Assembly: GCF_038725785.1 (NCBI RefSeq)
Contig: NZ_CP109796.1
Location: 4,464,001 to 4,528,000 of the forward strand
Source: Termitidicoccus mucosus
Lineage (GTDB): Bacteria > Verrucomicrobiota > Verrucomicrobiia > Opitutales > Opitutaceae
DNA: 64,000 nucleotides
Reading direction: 5' to 3'
Below are positions 26,678 to 35,256 of the stretch, piece after piece. The translations under genes were made by a program, and so were the position numbers. Below the pieces are notes generated by a model. That model was not told the DNA's origin, did no database searches, and was given only the letters and a program-made list of their open reading frames with translations. Within the stretch, counting starts at the first letter, position 1. Every line of letters starts with the position of its first letter.

Positions 26678-28072
26678 ATGAAACCCCGCCTTTTCGAAAA
26701 AATCCCACTGGGTTTGGCGCTCGCATTTTTTTCCGGCCTTCCAGCTTATGCACAAGCTTCCGATGAGGGCGCCGGCTTGTATGGCCCGCCGGTGGTCACC
26801 GATTGGACCGCGCCCGTTTATCCGCCCGGGTTGAAGGCGGAAAATATTGAGGGGCGCGTGCAGGTTTCCCTTGTTGTCGATGAGCACGGCGTCCCGGGCA
26901 ACGTGCGCACGACGAAATCCACTGATCCGCGTTTCGAGGCCGCCGCCATCGCATCGGTGGAACAGTGGAAATTCAAACCGGCGGTCGCCGACGACAAGCC
27001 CGTGGCGATGGGCGTCGGCATCACGCTGCTCTTCAAGCTGCCCGAGCCGAAAAAGCCCGGCCTCCTCCCGCCGCCGGCATCCATGCCGCGGCCCTTGAAG
27101 AAGACGCCGTGCAAGGTGCTTTCGCAGGTCGAGGCGGAATTTCCGCTGGCATTGGCGGGGCGGGGCGTCGTCTCGGGCCGGGTGCAGGTTGAACTGCTGG
27201 TCGGGATCGATGGCAGCGTATCCGATGTAAGGATACTCGAGGCCACGCAGGCGGAGTTTGTCATGCCCGCGCTGGAGGCGTTCAGGCGCTGGAAATTCGA
27301 GCCCGCACGGCAGGGCGACCTGGCGGTCACGGACAAGGTCGCCACCTCCGTCTCGTTTTCCGCCATGGACGGCCTCAGCGAAGCGACCCGCAACCGCCTC
27401 AGCGACATCCGCGTAAACCTGGCGGAAGGACAACGGCTTGAGCAGGTTTGCGAGCGGGCGCCCGAGTGCACGGTCGGGATTTCTCCCGTTTTTCCCCACG
27501 ACGCGGCGGTGGCGGGGCGCGGGGGCGAGGCGACGGTGGAGTTCACGCTTGGCTCGCTCGGCACGCTTTTCGACGTGCGGGTCACGAACGCAAGCGAGCC
27601 CGCTTTCGGGCGCGCGCTGGAGGCGGCGATCCGGGCGAGCAAATTTCTCCCGGCAAAAAAATCCGGCGTGGGTGTCACGGCGCCGATGATATGGACGCAC
27701 AAGTTTCGCCAGCCCGCCGCCACGCCGCCCGCCGATCCCGATGCGGAATCATCCGAGACGCGGGTTATCCGCATCGTGAATGCGGGCGGGAAAATCGAGG
27801 GCGCGCGCGGACTTGACCGCAAACTGCGCCCGATCTGGCGGCAGTTGCCCGTGGTGTCGGAAGGGCTCAGGGAATCGGGTGAAAAGCACACGGCGGAAAT
27901 CGAGTTTGTCATCGCGCCCGACGGGCGCGCGTGCCTGCCGCGCATCGTGAATGCGAGCAACGAGGAATTCGGCTGGGCGGCGGCCACGGCGGTGTCATGC
28001 TGGGTGTTCGATCCCCCGACGCGCGGCGGCGAGCCCGCCAGCGTCCGGGTGCGCATCCCGCTCCGGCTTTGA
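26678..28072 (+). CDS. Exported protein with four tandem TonB-C-like domains
   Basis: This 464-aa protein has a signal peptide (about 1-26, ending AYAQA). Four successive modules resemble the TonB C-terminal fold: about 45-117 (IEGRVQVSLVVDEHG, VEQWKFKPA), 143-228 (VSGRVQVELLVGIDG, FRRWKFEPA), 263-345 (GGEATVEFTLGSLG, SKFLPA) and 382-464 (HTAEIEFVIAPDG, CWVFDPP). It lacks the N-terminal transmembrane anchor and Pro-rich spacer of real TonB. It is therefore probably a soluble periplasmic scaffold or receptor-plug binder rather than an energy transducer. The start at 26678 is the first ATG giving a signal peptide; the frame upstream crosses repeat DNA. Confidence 0.8.
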   Translation: MKPRLFEKIPLGLALAFFSGLPAYAQASDEGAGLYGPPVVTDWTAPVYPPGLKAENIEGRVQVSLVVDEHGVPGNVRTTKSTDPRFEAAAIASVEQWKFKPAVADDKPVAMGVGITLLFKLPEPKKPGLLPPPASMPRPLKKTPCKVLSQVEAEFPLALAGRGVVSGRVQVELLVGIDGSVSDVRILEATQAEFVMPALEAFRRWKFEPARQGDLAVTDKVATSVSFSAMDGLSEATRNRLSDIRVNLAEGQRLEQVCERAPECTVGISPVFPHDAAVAGRGGEATVEFTLGSLGTLFDVRVTNASEPAFGRALEAAIRASKFLPAKKSGVGVTAPMIWTHKFRQPAATPPADPDAESSETRVIRIVNAGGKIEGARGLDRKLRPIWRQLPVVSEGLRESGEKHTAEIEFVIAPDGRACLPRIVNASNEEFGWAAATAVSCWVFDPPTRGGEPASVRVRIPLRL

Positions 28073-28128
28073 GACGCGTGCGCGGCGGACGTCCCTCCCA
28101 AAGGGTAATTTTACCCAGGAAACGGCGC

Positions 28129-29325
28129 TCAGAGTTTTTTCACCGCATATGCCATCGCGTCGGCGATGCGGTCGAGTTGCTCGTCGGTGTGCATCGCGGA
28201 AATCGCCGTGCGGATGAGGTCCTTGCCCGGCGGCACGGCCGGGGCGATCGCCATGACGGTGAACACGCCTTTTTCCAGCAGCGCCTGCCAGAAACGATAC
28301 ACGCGCTCCTTGCTCCCGAGCACGATCGGGGTCGCGGGCGTCTCGCTGCCCCAGGTGTCGAGGCCGAGGCCGTGGAGCATGTCGCGATAACGGCGGGTGC
28401 TGGCCCAAAGGCGTTCCTGATGCCGCGGCTCGGTCTGCATGAGGTCGAGCGCGGCGAGCGCGCACGCGGCCTGCGACGGGCTGAGCGAGGCGCTGAAGAT
28501 CGTCTGCTTCGAATGGGTGCGCATGTATTCGATCACGTCGCGCGAGGCGGCGACGAAGCCGCCCGTGCTGCCGAGCGATTTCGAGAGCGAGCCGCAGAGG
28601 ATGTCCACGTCGCCGTTGAGGCCGAAGTGGTCGAGGGTGCCGCGGCCTTGCCGGCCGAGGACGCCGAAGCCGTGCGCGTCGTCGAGCACGTTGAAACAAT
28701 GATGCTCCTTCGCGACGCCGATGATTTCGGGCAGTTTCGCGATATGGCCTTCCATCGAATAAACGCCCTCGACGACGAGCATTTTCGGCGCGGCGGGGGA
28801 GAGCGAGGCGGCGATGTCGCGCAGGTCGGCGGCATTGTTGTGCGAGAAGCGCTCGCAGGTCGCGAGCGAGAGGCGGATGCCGTCCCACAGGCTGGAGTGG
28901 ATGTTTTTGTCGGCGAGGATGACGTCGCCTTTCTGCGCGAAGGTGGCGACGCTCGCGACGCACGACAGGTAACCGGCGGAGTGGACGTGGCAGGCCTCGC
29001 GTCCGAGAAACGCGGCGAGGCGCTCCTCCAGCTCGACGTGGTAGGCGCGCGAGCCGTTGGCCGAGCGGGCGCCGGTCGGGCTCGCGCCCCACTTGAGCAT
29101 GGCGTCGCGGCCGGCCTCGATGACGCGCGGGTGGAAGGAGAGGCCGAGGTAATCGTTGCTCGCGAGCATGATCATGTCGCGTCCGCCGACGGTGATGCGC
29201 GGGCCTTGCTGGGCGTCGATGACCCGGTAGTAGGGCGCGTATTTCAGCCGCATGCCGGTCACGGAATCATCGCGGCAGCGGTTGAGGATCTGGTTCTTGC
29301 CTTTGAAAAAAAACGGGAGCGCCAT
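28129..29325 (-). CDS. Alpha-oxoamine synthase family, PLP-dependent acyltransferase
   Basis: This 398-aa class II aminotransferase-fold enzyme belongs to the family that condenses an acyl-CoA with an amino acid: KBL, 8-amino-7-oxononanoate synthase, 5-aminolevulinate synthase and serine palmitoyltransferase. NDYLGL near residue 56, GSRAYH near 92, DDAHGFGVLG near 218 and the PLP-lysine context SLSKSLGS near 250 are all present. The N-terminus (FFKGKNQILNRCRDD) is longer and more basic than in BioF. That and the lack of biotin genes nearby leave the substrate open; a serine palmitoyltransferase-like or KBL-like role are both possible. Confidence 0.8.
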   Translation of the reverse strand: MALPFFFKGKNQILNRCRDDSVTGMRLKYAPYYRVIDAQQGPRITVGGRDMIMLASNDYLGLSFHPRVIEAGRDAMLKWGASPTGARSANGSRAYHVELEERLAAFLGREACHVHSAGYLSCVASVATFAQKGDVILADKNIHSSLWDGIRLSLATCERFSHNNAADLRDIAASLSPAAPKMLVVEGVYSMEGHIAKLPEIIGVAKEHHCFNVLDDAHGFGVLGRQGRGTLDHFGLNGDVDILCGSLSKSLGSTGGFVAASRDVIEYMRTHSKQTIFSASLSPSQAACALAALDLMQTEPRHQERLWASTRRYRDMLHGLGLDTWGSETPATPIVLGSKERVYRFWQALLEKGVFTVMAIAPAVPPGKDLIRTAISAMHTDEQLDRIADAMAYAVKKL

Positions 29326-29392
29326 GGAAGGCGGTGAAACGTGGCGCGGCGCGGATACGTTTGCAAGCGCGGCTTCGCCGGCGTCGGGTTAT

Positions 29393-29490
29393 CTGATGGA
29401 GGGCCGAGCTCCCGCGAGGCCGTCGCCGAAAAACATGGCGTTTAGCCGCGACGGCCCCGCGGGAGCTCGGCCCTCCATCGAAAAGTTTAT
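29393..29490. repeat. MITE-like palindromic core
   Basis: GGAGGGCCGAGCTCCCGCG (29398) faces CGCGGGAGCTCGGCCCTCC (29458), with an AAAAACATGGCGTTTA loop. Same core as the elements at 7437, 20008, 34006 and 46516, but the terminal ATACCA repeats are not evident. It fills the spacer 29326-29540. Confidence 0.75.
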
Positions 29491-29540
29491 CCGTGGCAAG
29501 AAGCCGCTGCGGTGGCCGTCGAAAATGGCGAGAAACCGAC

Positions 29541-30389
29541 TTAAACTTTCCCCCAGGCCTCGCGCGCGAAGGCGATGGTGCGCCCGAGCGTGGCGGGATG
29601 GGTGTCCTCGAGGAGGATTTGCGCGTAGGGCTTGTGTTTTTTGGCGAGCCTGAAAAACAGCGGGTAGTTCAGCAGGCCGCCTTCGGTGCCGGCGGCGACC
29701 TGCCGGTACTGGCCCTCGGGCGTGATGACAAAGTCCTTCGCGTGGAACACCGCCATGCGGTCGGCGAAAAGCGCGAACGACTCCTCGATGAGCGCATCCT
29801 GCCGCCGGTGGTTGCCCGCGTTCAGCAGGTTCACCGGGTCGAAGATCACCTGGAGGTTGTCCGAGCCGACGTCGTCGAGCAGGCGGCGGACGCGCGCGGG
29901 CGAGTGTATCACGAACGTGGATACCGCCTCGACGCACACGCACGCGCCGAAGCGCTCCGCCGTGGCGACGAGTTCGCGCACGCGGCGGAGCACGCGCTGG
30001 TAGGCCTCCTCGCCCTGGTTGTCGGGGTGGAAGGAGAAGTCGGCGTTCACCGAGCCGGTCTCGGTCGCGACGATGCCGCAGCCGAAGTCGCGCGCGTGGC
30101 GCAGGTAGTCCTTGAAGCGGCGCATCTGGAGCGCGGCGTCGGCCTCGTCGGGCGTGCCGAGGTTGATGTAGCAGCCGAGCACGGCGATGGAGACGCCTTG
30201 CGCGCGGAGCGCCTCGCGCGCGTGGACGGCGAGGCCGGGGCTGAGGCGGCCCGCGTCGGCGTCGAAGCCGGGGATGGATTTGGGCGCGGCGAATTGCACG
30301 GCGCAAAGTCCGTGCCCCGCCACGCGGCGGGCAAGGTCGTCGAGCTGGAGTTTTCCGAAGTCGTGGGCGCGGACACCGAGTTGTATCAT
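29541..30389 (-). CDS. Sugar phosphate isomerase/epimerase-like TIM-barrel protein
   Basis: This 282-aa xylose isomerase-like TIM-barrel (AP endonuclease 2 superfamily) has metal-ligand type residues spread as in the family: VEAVSTFVIHS near 150, VIFDPVNLLN near 180, FHAKDF near 215 and LLEDTHP near 257. Such enzymes interconvert or epimerise sugars and inositols in the cytoplasm; the substrate is not readable. The ATG start at 30389 opens directly with a core beta-strand. The gene is downstream of, and on the same strand as, the exoD/queE/DUF3108 group, but separated from it by a hairpin repeat. Confidence 0.75.
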   Translation of the reverse strand: MIQLGVRAHDFGKLQLDDLARRVAGHGLCAVQFAAPKSIPGFDADAGRLSPGLAVHAREALRAQGVSIAVLGCYINLGTPDEADAALQMRRFKDYLRHARDFGCGIVATETGSVNADFSFHPDNQGEEAYQRVLRRVRELVATAERFGACVCVEAVSTFVIHSPARVRRLLDDVGSDNLQVIFDPVNLLNAGNHRRQDALIEESFALFADRMAVFHAKDFVITPEGQYRQVAAGTEGGLLNYPLFFRLAKKHKPYAQILLEDTHPATLGRTIAFAREAWGKV

Positions 30390-30489
30390 GGATGCAATGT
30401 TGGCGCGGGCGGGGCGGCGCGGTCAACCCCGGTCATGCCCGCAGTTCGCGGGGCGGATTTTTATCATCCCCAGTGTCCCAGCGGGTTTC

Positions 30490-30570
30490 CGCCTTGTTCT
30501 TTCCTCTTTCTTCCCGCGGATGTTTTGGGAGGGAGAAAGAGAAAAAATAAAGAGAAAGAGGAAAGATTCC
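30490..30570. repeat. Pyrimidine/purine-rich hairpin, copy 3
   Basis: TTCTTTCCTCTTTCTTCCC (30497) faces GGGAGAAAGAGAAAAAATAA and AGAGAAAGAGGAAAGATTCC (30551). GATTCCGG after the right arm is also found in the 2812 element (GATTCCGGCGG). It separates the TIM-barrel gene from the ExoD-like gene; no gene in 30390-30627. Confidence 0.75.
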
Positions 30571-30627
30571 GGGCGCGGGAACGGTAAACACATCCGGCGG
30601 CGCGCTCCTCAAACAAGGGCGGCGGGC

Positions 30628-31287
30628 TCAGCCCCATATGTAATGCACCAGCCCCACCGCCGCGCGGCCCCAGAGCGTCAGATACAGCACGCTCGCCAGA
30701 AACGTCGCATGCCCGGCGAGCACGCAGAGTCCGTCGCGTTCCAGCAGCCCGCTCGCCACCAGCAACACCCCGATGGCGGGAAGCGTGTTCGAAAAGGGAA
30801 TCGGCAGCGGCAGCATGAGCACCAGCGCCGATGCCAGCAGCCCCGCCCCGTGCAGCCGCATGAGCATCGGCGAATCCATCACGAATGTCAGGCGCGGGCG
30901 TTGCCATTTTTCCAGCCAGCGCACCAGGCCGCCGGTGAAGCCGATCAGCTTGCCGAAAAACCCCGCCGGCAGCTTCCGGTCGAGCGTCTTGTCGGAGAGC
31001 TTCGGCTCGCGTCCGCGCGCCAGCGCCAGCGCGACCAGCGCCGCCGCGAGGCCGAACGGCGTGGATACCCCCGGCACGGGCAGCGGCACGCAAAACGGCA
31101 GCGCGCACAGCAGGATCAACAGCAGCCAGGCCCGCTGGTGCAGCGCCGCGATGATCTCGCGCAATCGCACCGGCCGCTCCTGAAACAGCGCCCGCAGCCG
31201 CGCCAGCTCGCCGGAGAGGCGGGGGCGCGCGGAAGCTTGCGCGGACGACGACGGTGCCGGGTTGTCAGGTGCCGCGTTTGTTCCCAT
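30628..31287 (-). CDS. ExoD-like membrane protein (exopolysaccharide synthesis family)
   Basis: This 219-aa inner-membrane protein has four or so hydrophobic segments (near residues 50-85, 140-175 and 190-215 with subdivisions). The family words are LPLPIPFSNTLPAIGVLL and PLPVPGVSTPFG. ExoD family members influence exopolysaccharide production and alkali tolerance in rhizobia; the mechanism is unknown. The N-terminal 40 residues are polar and disordered. Start ATG 31287 overlaps the 3' end of queE by 23 nt, and another ATG at 31314 is possible, so the two genes are likely co-transcribed. Confidence 0.8.
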   Translation of the reverse strand: MGTNAAPDNPAPSSSAQASARPRLSGELARLRALFQERPVRLREIIAALHQRAWLLLILLCALPFCVPLPVPGVSTPFGLAAALVALALARGREPKLSDKTLDRKLPAGFFGKLIGFTGGLVRWLEKWQRPRLTFVMDSPMLMRLHGAGLLASALVLMLPLPIPFSNTLPAIGVLLVASGLLERDGLCVLAGHATFLASVLYLTLWGRAAVGLVHYIWG

Positions 31288-31960
31288 AAAGCTCGATGTG
31301 CAGACGGTGCGCATAGCGATAGCCGCGGGCCTTGCAGATTTCGCCGACCCAGCCGGCCCGCGCCCGCAGCGCCTCCATGGTCGTCCCCTCGGGCATGAGC
31401 AGCACTTTCGACGGCAGAATGTCCCCGCCGGCCTCGCGCAGCATCGCCTCCAGTTCCTCGATGTCGGCGGGCGCGCTCACGACAAATTTGAATTGATACG
31501 CGCAGTGCGCCATCCATGCCCGCACCACGTCGGGCCGCCAGCGCGCCGCCTTGTGCCTTTCCCGCCACGATTCCGGCAACCGCGTGTCGGGGGCCGAGTT
31601 GCGCAGCTTCGGGCTCAGCGAGGCGAGATCGCATGCGATGCCGTCCGGCGCGATGGTCGCCGCCGTCTCGATGGTGATGTGCCGACCCGTCGCGCGCACC
31701 GCCGCCGCGAGCACGCGGATGTCCTTCGCCACCAGCGGTTCGCCGCCGGTGAGCACCACGTGCCGCGCCGCCGCGTGGCGGTTGATTTCCGCCATGATTT
31801 CCCCGGTCTCCATCGCGCGCCCCTCCGGCTCCCACGACGCGTAAGGCGTGTCGCACCAGTTGCAGCGCAGGTTGCAGCCCGAGGTGCGCACGAATACCGA
31901 CGGCACCCCCGTCAGCTCGCCCTCGCCTTGCAACGAATAAAATATCTCGGAAATCAACAC
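31265..31960 (-). CDS. queE: 7-carboxy-7-deazaguanine synthase
   Basis: This 231-aa radical SAM enzyme converts 6-carboxy-tetrahydropterin to 7-carboxy-7-deazaguanine on the path to queuosine (or 7-deazaguanine DNA modification). The FeS cluster motif CNLRCNWC is at about residues 30-37, followed by DT as in the family. LTGGEPL near 78 is the SAM GGE motif. Length and ISEIFYSLQGEG at the N-terminus are typical. Other queuosine genes are not in the window. Its end overlaps the ExoD-like gene, giving a two-gene unit. Confidence 0.93.
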   Translation of the reverse strand: MLISEIFYSLQGEGELTGVPSVFVRTSGCNLRCNWCDTPYASWEPEGRAMETGEIMAEINRHAAARHVVLTGGEPLVAKDIRVLAAAVRATGRHITIETAATIAPDGIACDLASLSPKLRNSAPDTRLPESWRERHKAARWRPDVVRAWMAHCAYQFKFVVSAPADIEELEAMLREAGGDILPSKVLLMPEGTTMEALRARAGWVGEICKARGYRYAHRLHIELYGNKRGT

Positions 31961-32107
31961 GCGTGGAAAAGTTGAAGCCTTTTACAACACCGCCGCATGC
32001 CGCGCCGCGCAAGCGCCGTCTTTGCGGCGTGCGAATAGGAGGCGAGATCGGCAAAATAAGACGAGCGGGCCGACGCAAGGCCGGCCCCCGCAAGATCTTC
32101 GCCGGAA

Positions 32108-32887
32108 TTATTTCGACGCGGCCACGAGCCCGGCGGCAGGCGGCGTGTAATCGGTCAGATGCGCGGTGCCGGTGCCGACCTTCATCGAGATCTCCAGCTT
32201 CACGGGCAGACGGCGCTCGTCCTGCGAAATCCAGACGCGCACCTTGCCGCCGCGTTTGAACATGCCCTTCGGCTCCTTCTCCATGATGGGCGCGAGCACC
32301 ATCGCGTCCACCTCGCCCCACGGTGTGTCCACTTTCTCGATGTCGCCGGCCACGATGGTGAGGTCGTAGAAATCGTCGTCAAACATCACCGTGGCGGGCC
32401 GGCGGTCGCCGGTTTTCATGTCCCACGAGCGGGTTTGCACGAGGCAGGTGATGAGGTCGGTCACGCTGCCTTCGGGAATGGCATGCGTGCCGCTTTTTTC
32501 GGGCCGGACGTAATCCCGGTAATCCATCGTGCCCGTGCCGTAGTCAAACACCGCCATGGCGTGGCTTTTCTTTTTGCGAGCGATGGAATTGGTGATGGCG
32601 GCGAGGATGCGCCCGTCGGCGCCGTCGTAAAGGCACTCGCCCCTGGCCTCGAATTTGTAGAGCTTGCGCGCCACGCCCGTGGTGGCGGTGAGGGTGGACA
32701 CGCGAAGCTGCGGCAGGCCGGCGAGTTCCTCGGCGCGGGCCGTGACGCTGATTTCGCCGGCATGGGAAAGAATGCCCCAGCTCACGCGGTATTTCAGGGA
32801 TTCGCCGTCGGCGAGCGCGACGGTGCCGGAGCGGAGGCCGGGGGAAACAAGCAAAAGGAACATGCCGGACAGGGCTAGGTTTCGCAT
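32108..32887 (-). CDS. DUF3108 exported protein
   Basis: This 259-aa protein has an N-terminal signal sequence (about 1-22) and a beta-rich DUF3108-type domain. The family landmarks are GESLKYRVSWG near 29, YKFEARGECLYDG near 78, DYRDYVRP near 122, and a C-terminal KVRVWISQDERRLPVKLE. Family members are periplasmic and of unknown function. The gene stands alone, with the queE unit downstream and the MBL-fold gene upstream, all on the minus strand. Confidence 0.8.
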   Translation of the reverse strand: MRNLALSGMFLLLVSPGLRSGTVALADGESLKYRVSWGILSHAGEISVTARAEELAGLPQLRVSTLTATTGVARKLYKFEARGECLYDGADGRILAAITNSIARKKKSHAMAVFDYGTGTMDYRDYVRPEKSGTHAIPEGSVTDLITCLVQTRSWDMKTGDRRPATVMFDDDFYDLTIVAGDIEKVDTPWGEVDAMVLAPIMEKEPKGMFKRGGKVRVWISQDERRLPVKLEISMKVGTGTAHLTDYTPPAAGLVAASK

Positions 32888-32981
32888 GGTGGGTAAGAGT
32901 TGGCGCCGGGCGTTTGACCAAGGGGATGCGGAAAGGTGCGAAATTTACACGACGAATCTCGCAATTAATTATGAAACAGCA

Positions 32982-33971
32982 TTATGCCAGCGTCAAATCG
33001 AGCTGGTTTTCCTGGCCCAAGGCCCAAGCCTCGATGCCGCGCGCGCGAAGGTCGCGGGCAAACTCGGTGGCAAAGCCGTGCACCGTGTAAACCAGGCGCG
33101 GCTGCACCAGCTCCACGTAGCGGAGGAGATCGTCATAGCCGGCATGGTCGGAGAGCGGGAAGGCGGCGTCGCAGCGGTAGCGGTAGAGCGTGGCGCGATC
33201 CATCGCCCAGCCGCTGACCACGGCGGTGCGGCGCGCGGGGATTTTTTGGAGAAAGGAGGACTCGCCCCATTGCGGCGGGCAGATGACGACGTGGCCCGCG
33301 GATTCGCGCTCGTCGAACCGCCGATGCGCCGGGAAGACGAGGCCGAGTTTTTCGTAAACCTGCGTGAGGCGGAAGGTCTCGGCGTGCAGCATCACGGGCA
33401 GCTCGGCCTCGGCGAGGCAGGCGAGGATTTCCTGGCTCTTGCCCAGGCTGTAGCCGAAGAGCACGGGGGTGGCGCCGGCGGCAAGCGTGTCGCGGCAGAA
33501 GGCGACGATGCCGGCGAGGATCTCGCCGGCCGGGGGAAACGCGTATTGCGGTTTGCCGAAGGTGGTTTCCATGACGAGCGTGTCCGCGCGCGGGGCGGCG
33601 CAGGGCTCGGCGGAGCGGCCGGGACGGAGCTTGAAGTCGCCGGTGTAGAGGAGCGTGCCGTGGCGGGCGTGCTCGAGGAGGCATTGCGCGGAGCCGTGGA
33701 TGTGGCCGGCGGGGAGGAGCGTGATCGTGGTCTCGGGGTCGAGTTGCTCGGCGTGGCCGAAGGGAAGCGCGTGCTCGACGCGGCGGCCGCGCAGCCGCGC
33801 GCGCATGAGTTTCGCGGTGCCGGGCGTGCAGATGATTTCGCGGTGCGCGGCGAAGTGGTCGAAATGCGCGTGCGAAACGAAGGCGCGGTCAACGGGCCGC
33901 GTCGCATCGAGCCACCAGCCGATTTGCGGGAGGTGGAGTCCTTTGCGGTGGAACTGGATTTCCCAAGGCAT
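32982..33971 (-). CDS. Metallo-beta-lactamase fold nuclease-like protein
   Basis: This 329-aa MBL-fold hydrolase belongs to the CPSF/ligase-associated exonuclease branch. SHAHFDH near residue 33 gives the HxHxDH zinc motif. AGHIHGS near 93, YTGDF near 112 and SDHAGYDDL near 275 provide the other ligands. The C-terminal HGFATEFARDLRARG element is the RMMBL-like end found in nucleic-acid-processing members. In bacteria close relatives sit with DNA ligase genes; no ligase is here. Start ATG 33971 places the fold at residue 1; upstream sequence is palindromic repeat DNA. Confidence 0.8.
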   Translation of the reverse strand: MPWEIQFHRKGLHLPQIGWWLDATRPVDRAFVSHAHFDHFAAHREIICTPGTAKLMRARLRGRRVEHALPFGHAEQLDPETTITLLPAGHIHGSAQCLLEHARHGTLLYTGDFKLRPGRSAEPCAAPRADTLVMETTFGKPQYAFPPAGEILAGIVAFCRDTLAAGATPVLFGYSLGKSQEILACLAEAELPVMLHAETFRLTQVYEKLGLVFPAHRRFDERESAGHVVICPPQWGESSFLQKIPARRTAVVSGWAMDRATLYRYRCDAAFPLSDHAGYDDLLRYVELVQPRLVYTVHGFATEFARDLRARGIEAWALGQENQLDLTLA

Positions 33972-34003
33972 GGGCAAAAATCGGGCGCGTGTTCTTATAT
34001 CAT

Positions 34004-34120
34004 TTTTGGAGGGCCGGGCTCCCGCGGGGCCGTCGCTGAAAAACGGTGCGATCAGCCGCGGCGGCCCCGCGGGAGCCCGGTCCTCCACCAAAAGTCAAAG
34101 TTCATTGGTCATTGGTATTA
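34004..34120. repeat. MITE-like palindromic element, copy with one terminal repeat
   Basis: GGAGGGCCGGGCTCCCGCGGGG (34010) faces CCCCGCGGGAGCCCGGTCCTCC (34064). The right end GTTCATTGGTCATTGGTATTA matches the family end. A second small palindrome, CGTTCTCGAAAC..GAGAACGAG, follows to 34160. Confidence 0.75.
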
Positions 34121-34199
34121 CTCGTTCTCGAAACGCGCAGGAAAAAGAAAAGAGAACGAGAACAATGGGGGGACGGGACGGAAGGGCGTTGCCCCGTGT

Positions 34200-35003
34200 T
34201 CAATCCTTGGACAGCTCCTCGGAGCGGTGCTTGGCGGCGAGGACGGTTTCCTTGATGAGGCGGCGGAAGTTGCCGGACCCCATGCGCTGGAGGCCGGCGT
34301 AGGTGGTGCCGTTGGGCGAGGTGACCTGATCGCGCAGTGCCTCGGCCTCGGATTCGCTGGCGGCGAGGAGGCGCGCGGAGCCGAGCAGCGTCTCGACGGC
34401 GAGCTGGCGCGCGGTTTCGCGCGGAAGCCCGGCGGCCTCCCCGGCATCGCGGAGGGCGGCGGCAAATTCGAAAATGTAGCCCGGTCCGCTGCCGCTGAGC
34501 GCGGTGACGGCGTCGAGCTGCGGCTCCCCCACCGTCACGACCCGGCCCAACGCGCCGAGGACGGCGTCAATGATGGCGCGGTCGGCATCGGAAAGCGGCG
34601 CGCGCGCGGCCCAGGCGGTGATGCCCGCGCCGATCTGGCCGGGCGTATTGGGCATGGCGCGGACGATGTTGCGGGCGCGGGGAAAGGTTTGGGCGAGGCG
34701 GTCGAGACGTTTGCCGGCAAGGATGGAGAGGACGAGTTTTCCGGCGGCGAGGTCGGCGAGGCGCGGATCGAGCGAGGCGAGTTGCTGGGGTTTGCAGGCG
34801 AGGACGATGGTGTCGGCCCCGTCGAGGAGCGCGGCCAGGCCGGGGGCGGCGGTGATGCCGGTGCGCGAGGCGAGGTTGGCGGCGGTGTTGTCGTCGCCGC
34901 CGAGGCAGGCGATCTGCGAGGCAGTGCGCGCGCCGCTGGCGAGCAGTCCGTTGACGATGGCCGAGGCCATGCGGCCCGCGCCGATGAAGGCGATTTTGTT
35001 CAT
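34200..35003 (-). CDS. proC: Pyrroline-5-carboxylate reductase
   Basis: This 267-aa NAD(P)H-dependent enzyme carries out the last step of proline synthesis in the cytoplasm. The Rossmann motif FIGAGRMASA is at residues 5-14. RAMPNTPGQIG near 118 and ALSGSGPGYIFEF near 165 are the active-site and dimer-barrel signatures. QVTSPNGTTYAGLQ near 224 is the conserved C-terminal helix segment. The ATG at 35003 gives the standard N-terminus; the frame is open far upstream (to 35369) but through a palindromic repeat. Confidence 0.95.
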   Translation of the reverse strand: MNKIAFIGAGRMASAIVNGLLASGARTASQIACLGGDDNTAANLASRTGITAAPGLAALLDGADTIVLACKPQQLASLDPRLADLAAGKLVLSILAGKRLDRLAQTFPRARNIVRAMPNTPGQIGAGITAWAARAPLSDADRAIIDAVLGALGRVVTVGEPQLDAVTALSGSGPGYIFEFAAALRDAGEAAGLPRETARQLAVETLLGSARLLAASESEAEALRDQVTSPNGTTYAGLQRMGSGNFRRLIKETVLAAKHRSEELSKD

Positions 35004-35100
35004 GGTGATGTTGGAAGGGTCAATCCGGCCACATGCGCGCGGCGAAGTCAAACCAGCGGGTGCGCGCTCCCGGCGCGGAGGCGATACGACGCATGGGAAA

Positions 35101-35246
35101 CGCGGCAGCGACTGGGAGCGCCGGCTTCCAGCCGGCAGACGATGCGCAGCATCGCCGGGTCGAGTGGCACGGGCGTCCCGCCCGTGCGGCGGCGCTTCGC
35201 GCCGCCAAGGCCGACGTGGAAGCCGGCGCTCCCAGTCGCTGCCGCG
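35101..35246. repeat. Element with 30-bp perfect inverted repeats
   Basis: The 30-bp sequence at 35101-35130 (starts CGCGGCAGCGACTGGGAGCG) is an exact reverse complement of 35217-35246. The 86-bp loop contains a second palindrome (CACGGGCGTCCCGCCCGTG, about 35168) and GCGGCGCTTCGCGCCGC. It fills the spacer between proC and the S4 gene (35004-35256). Confidence 0.9.
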
Positions 35247-35256
35247 TATTGGCGGC

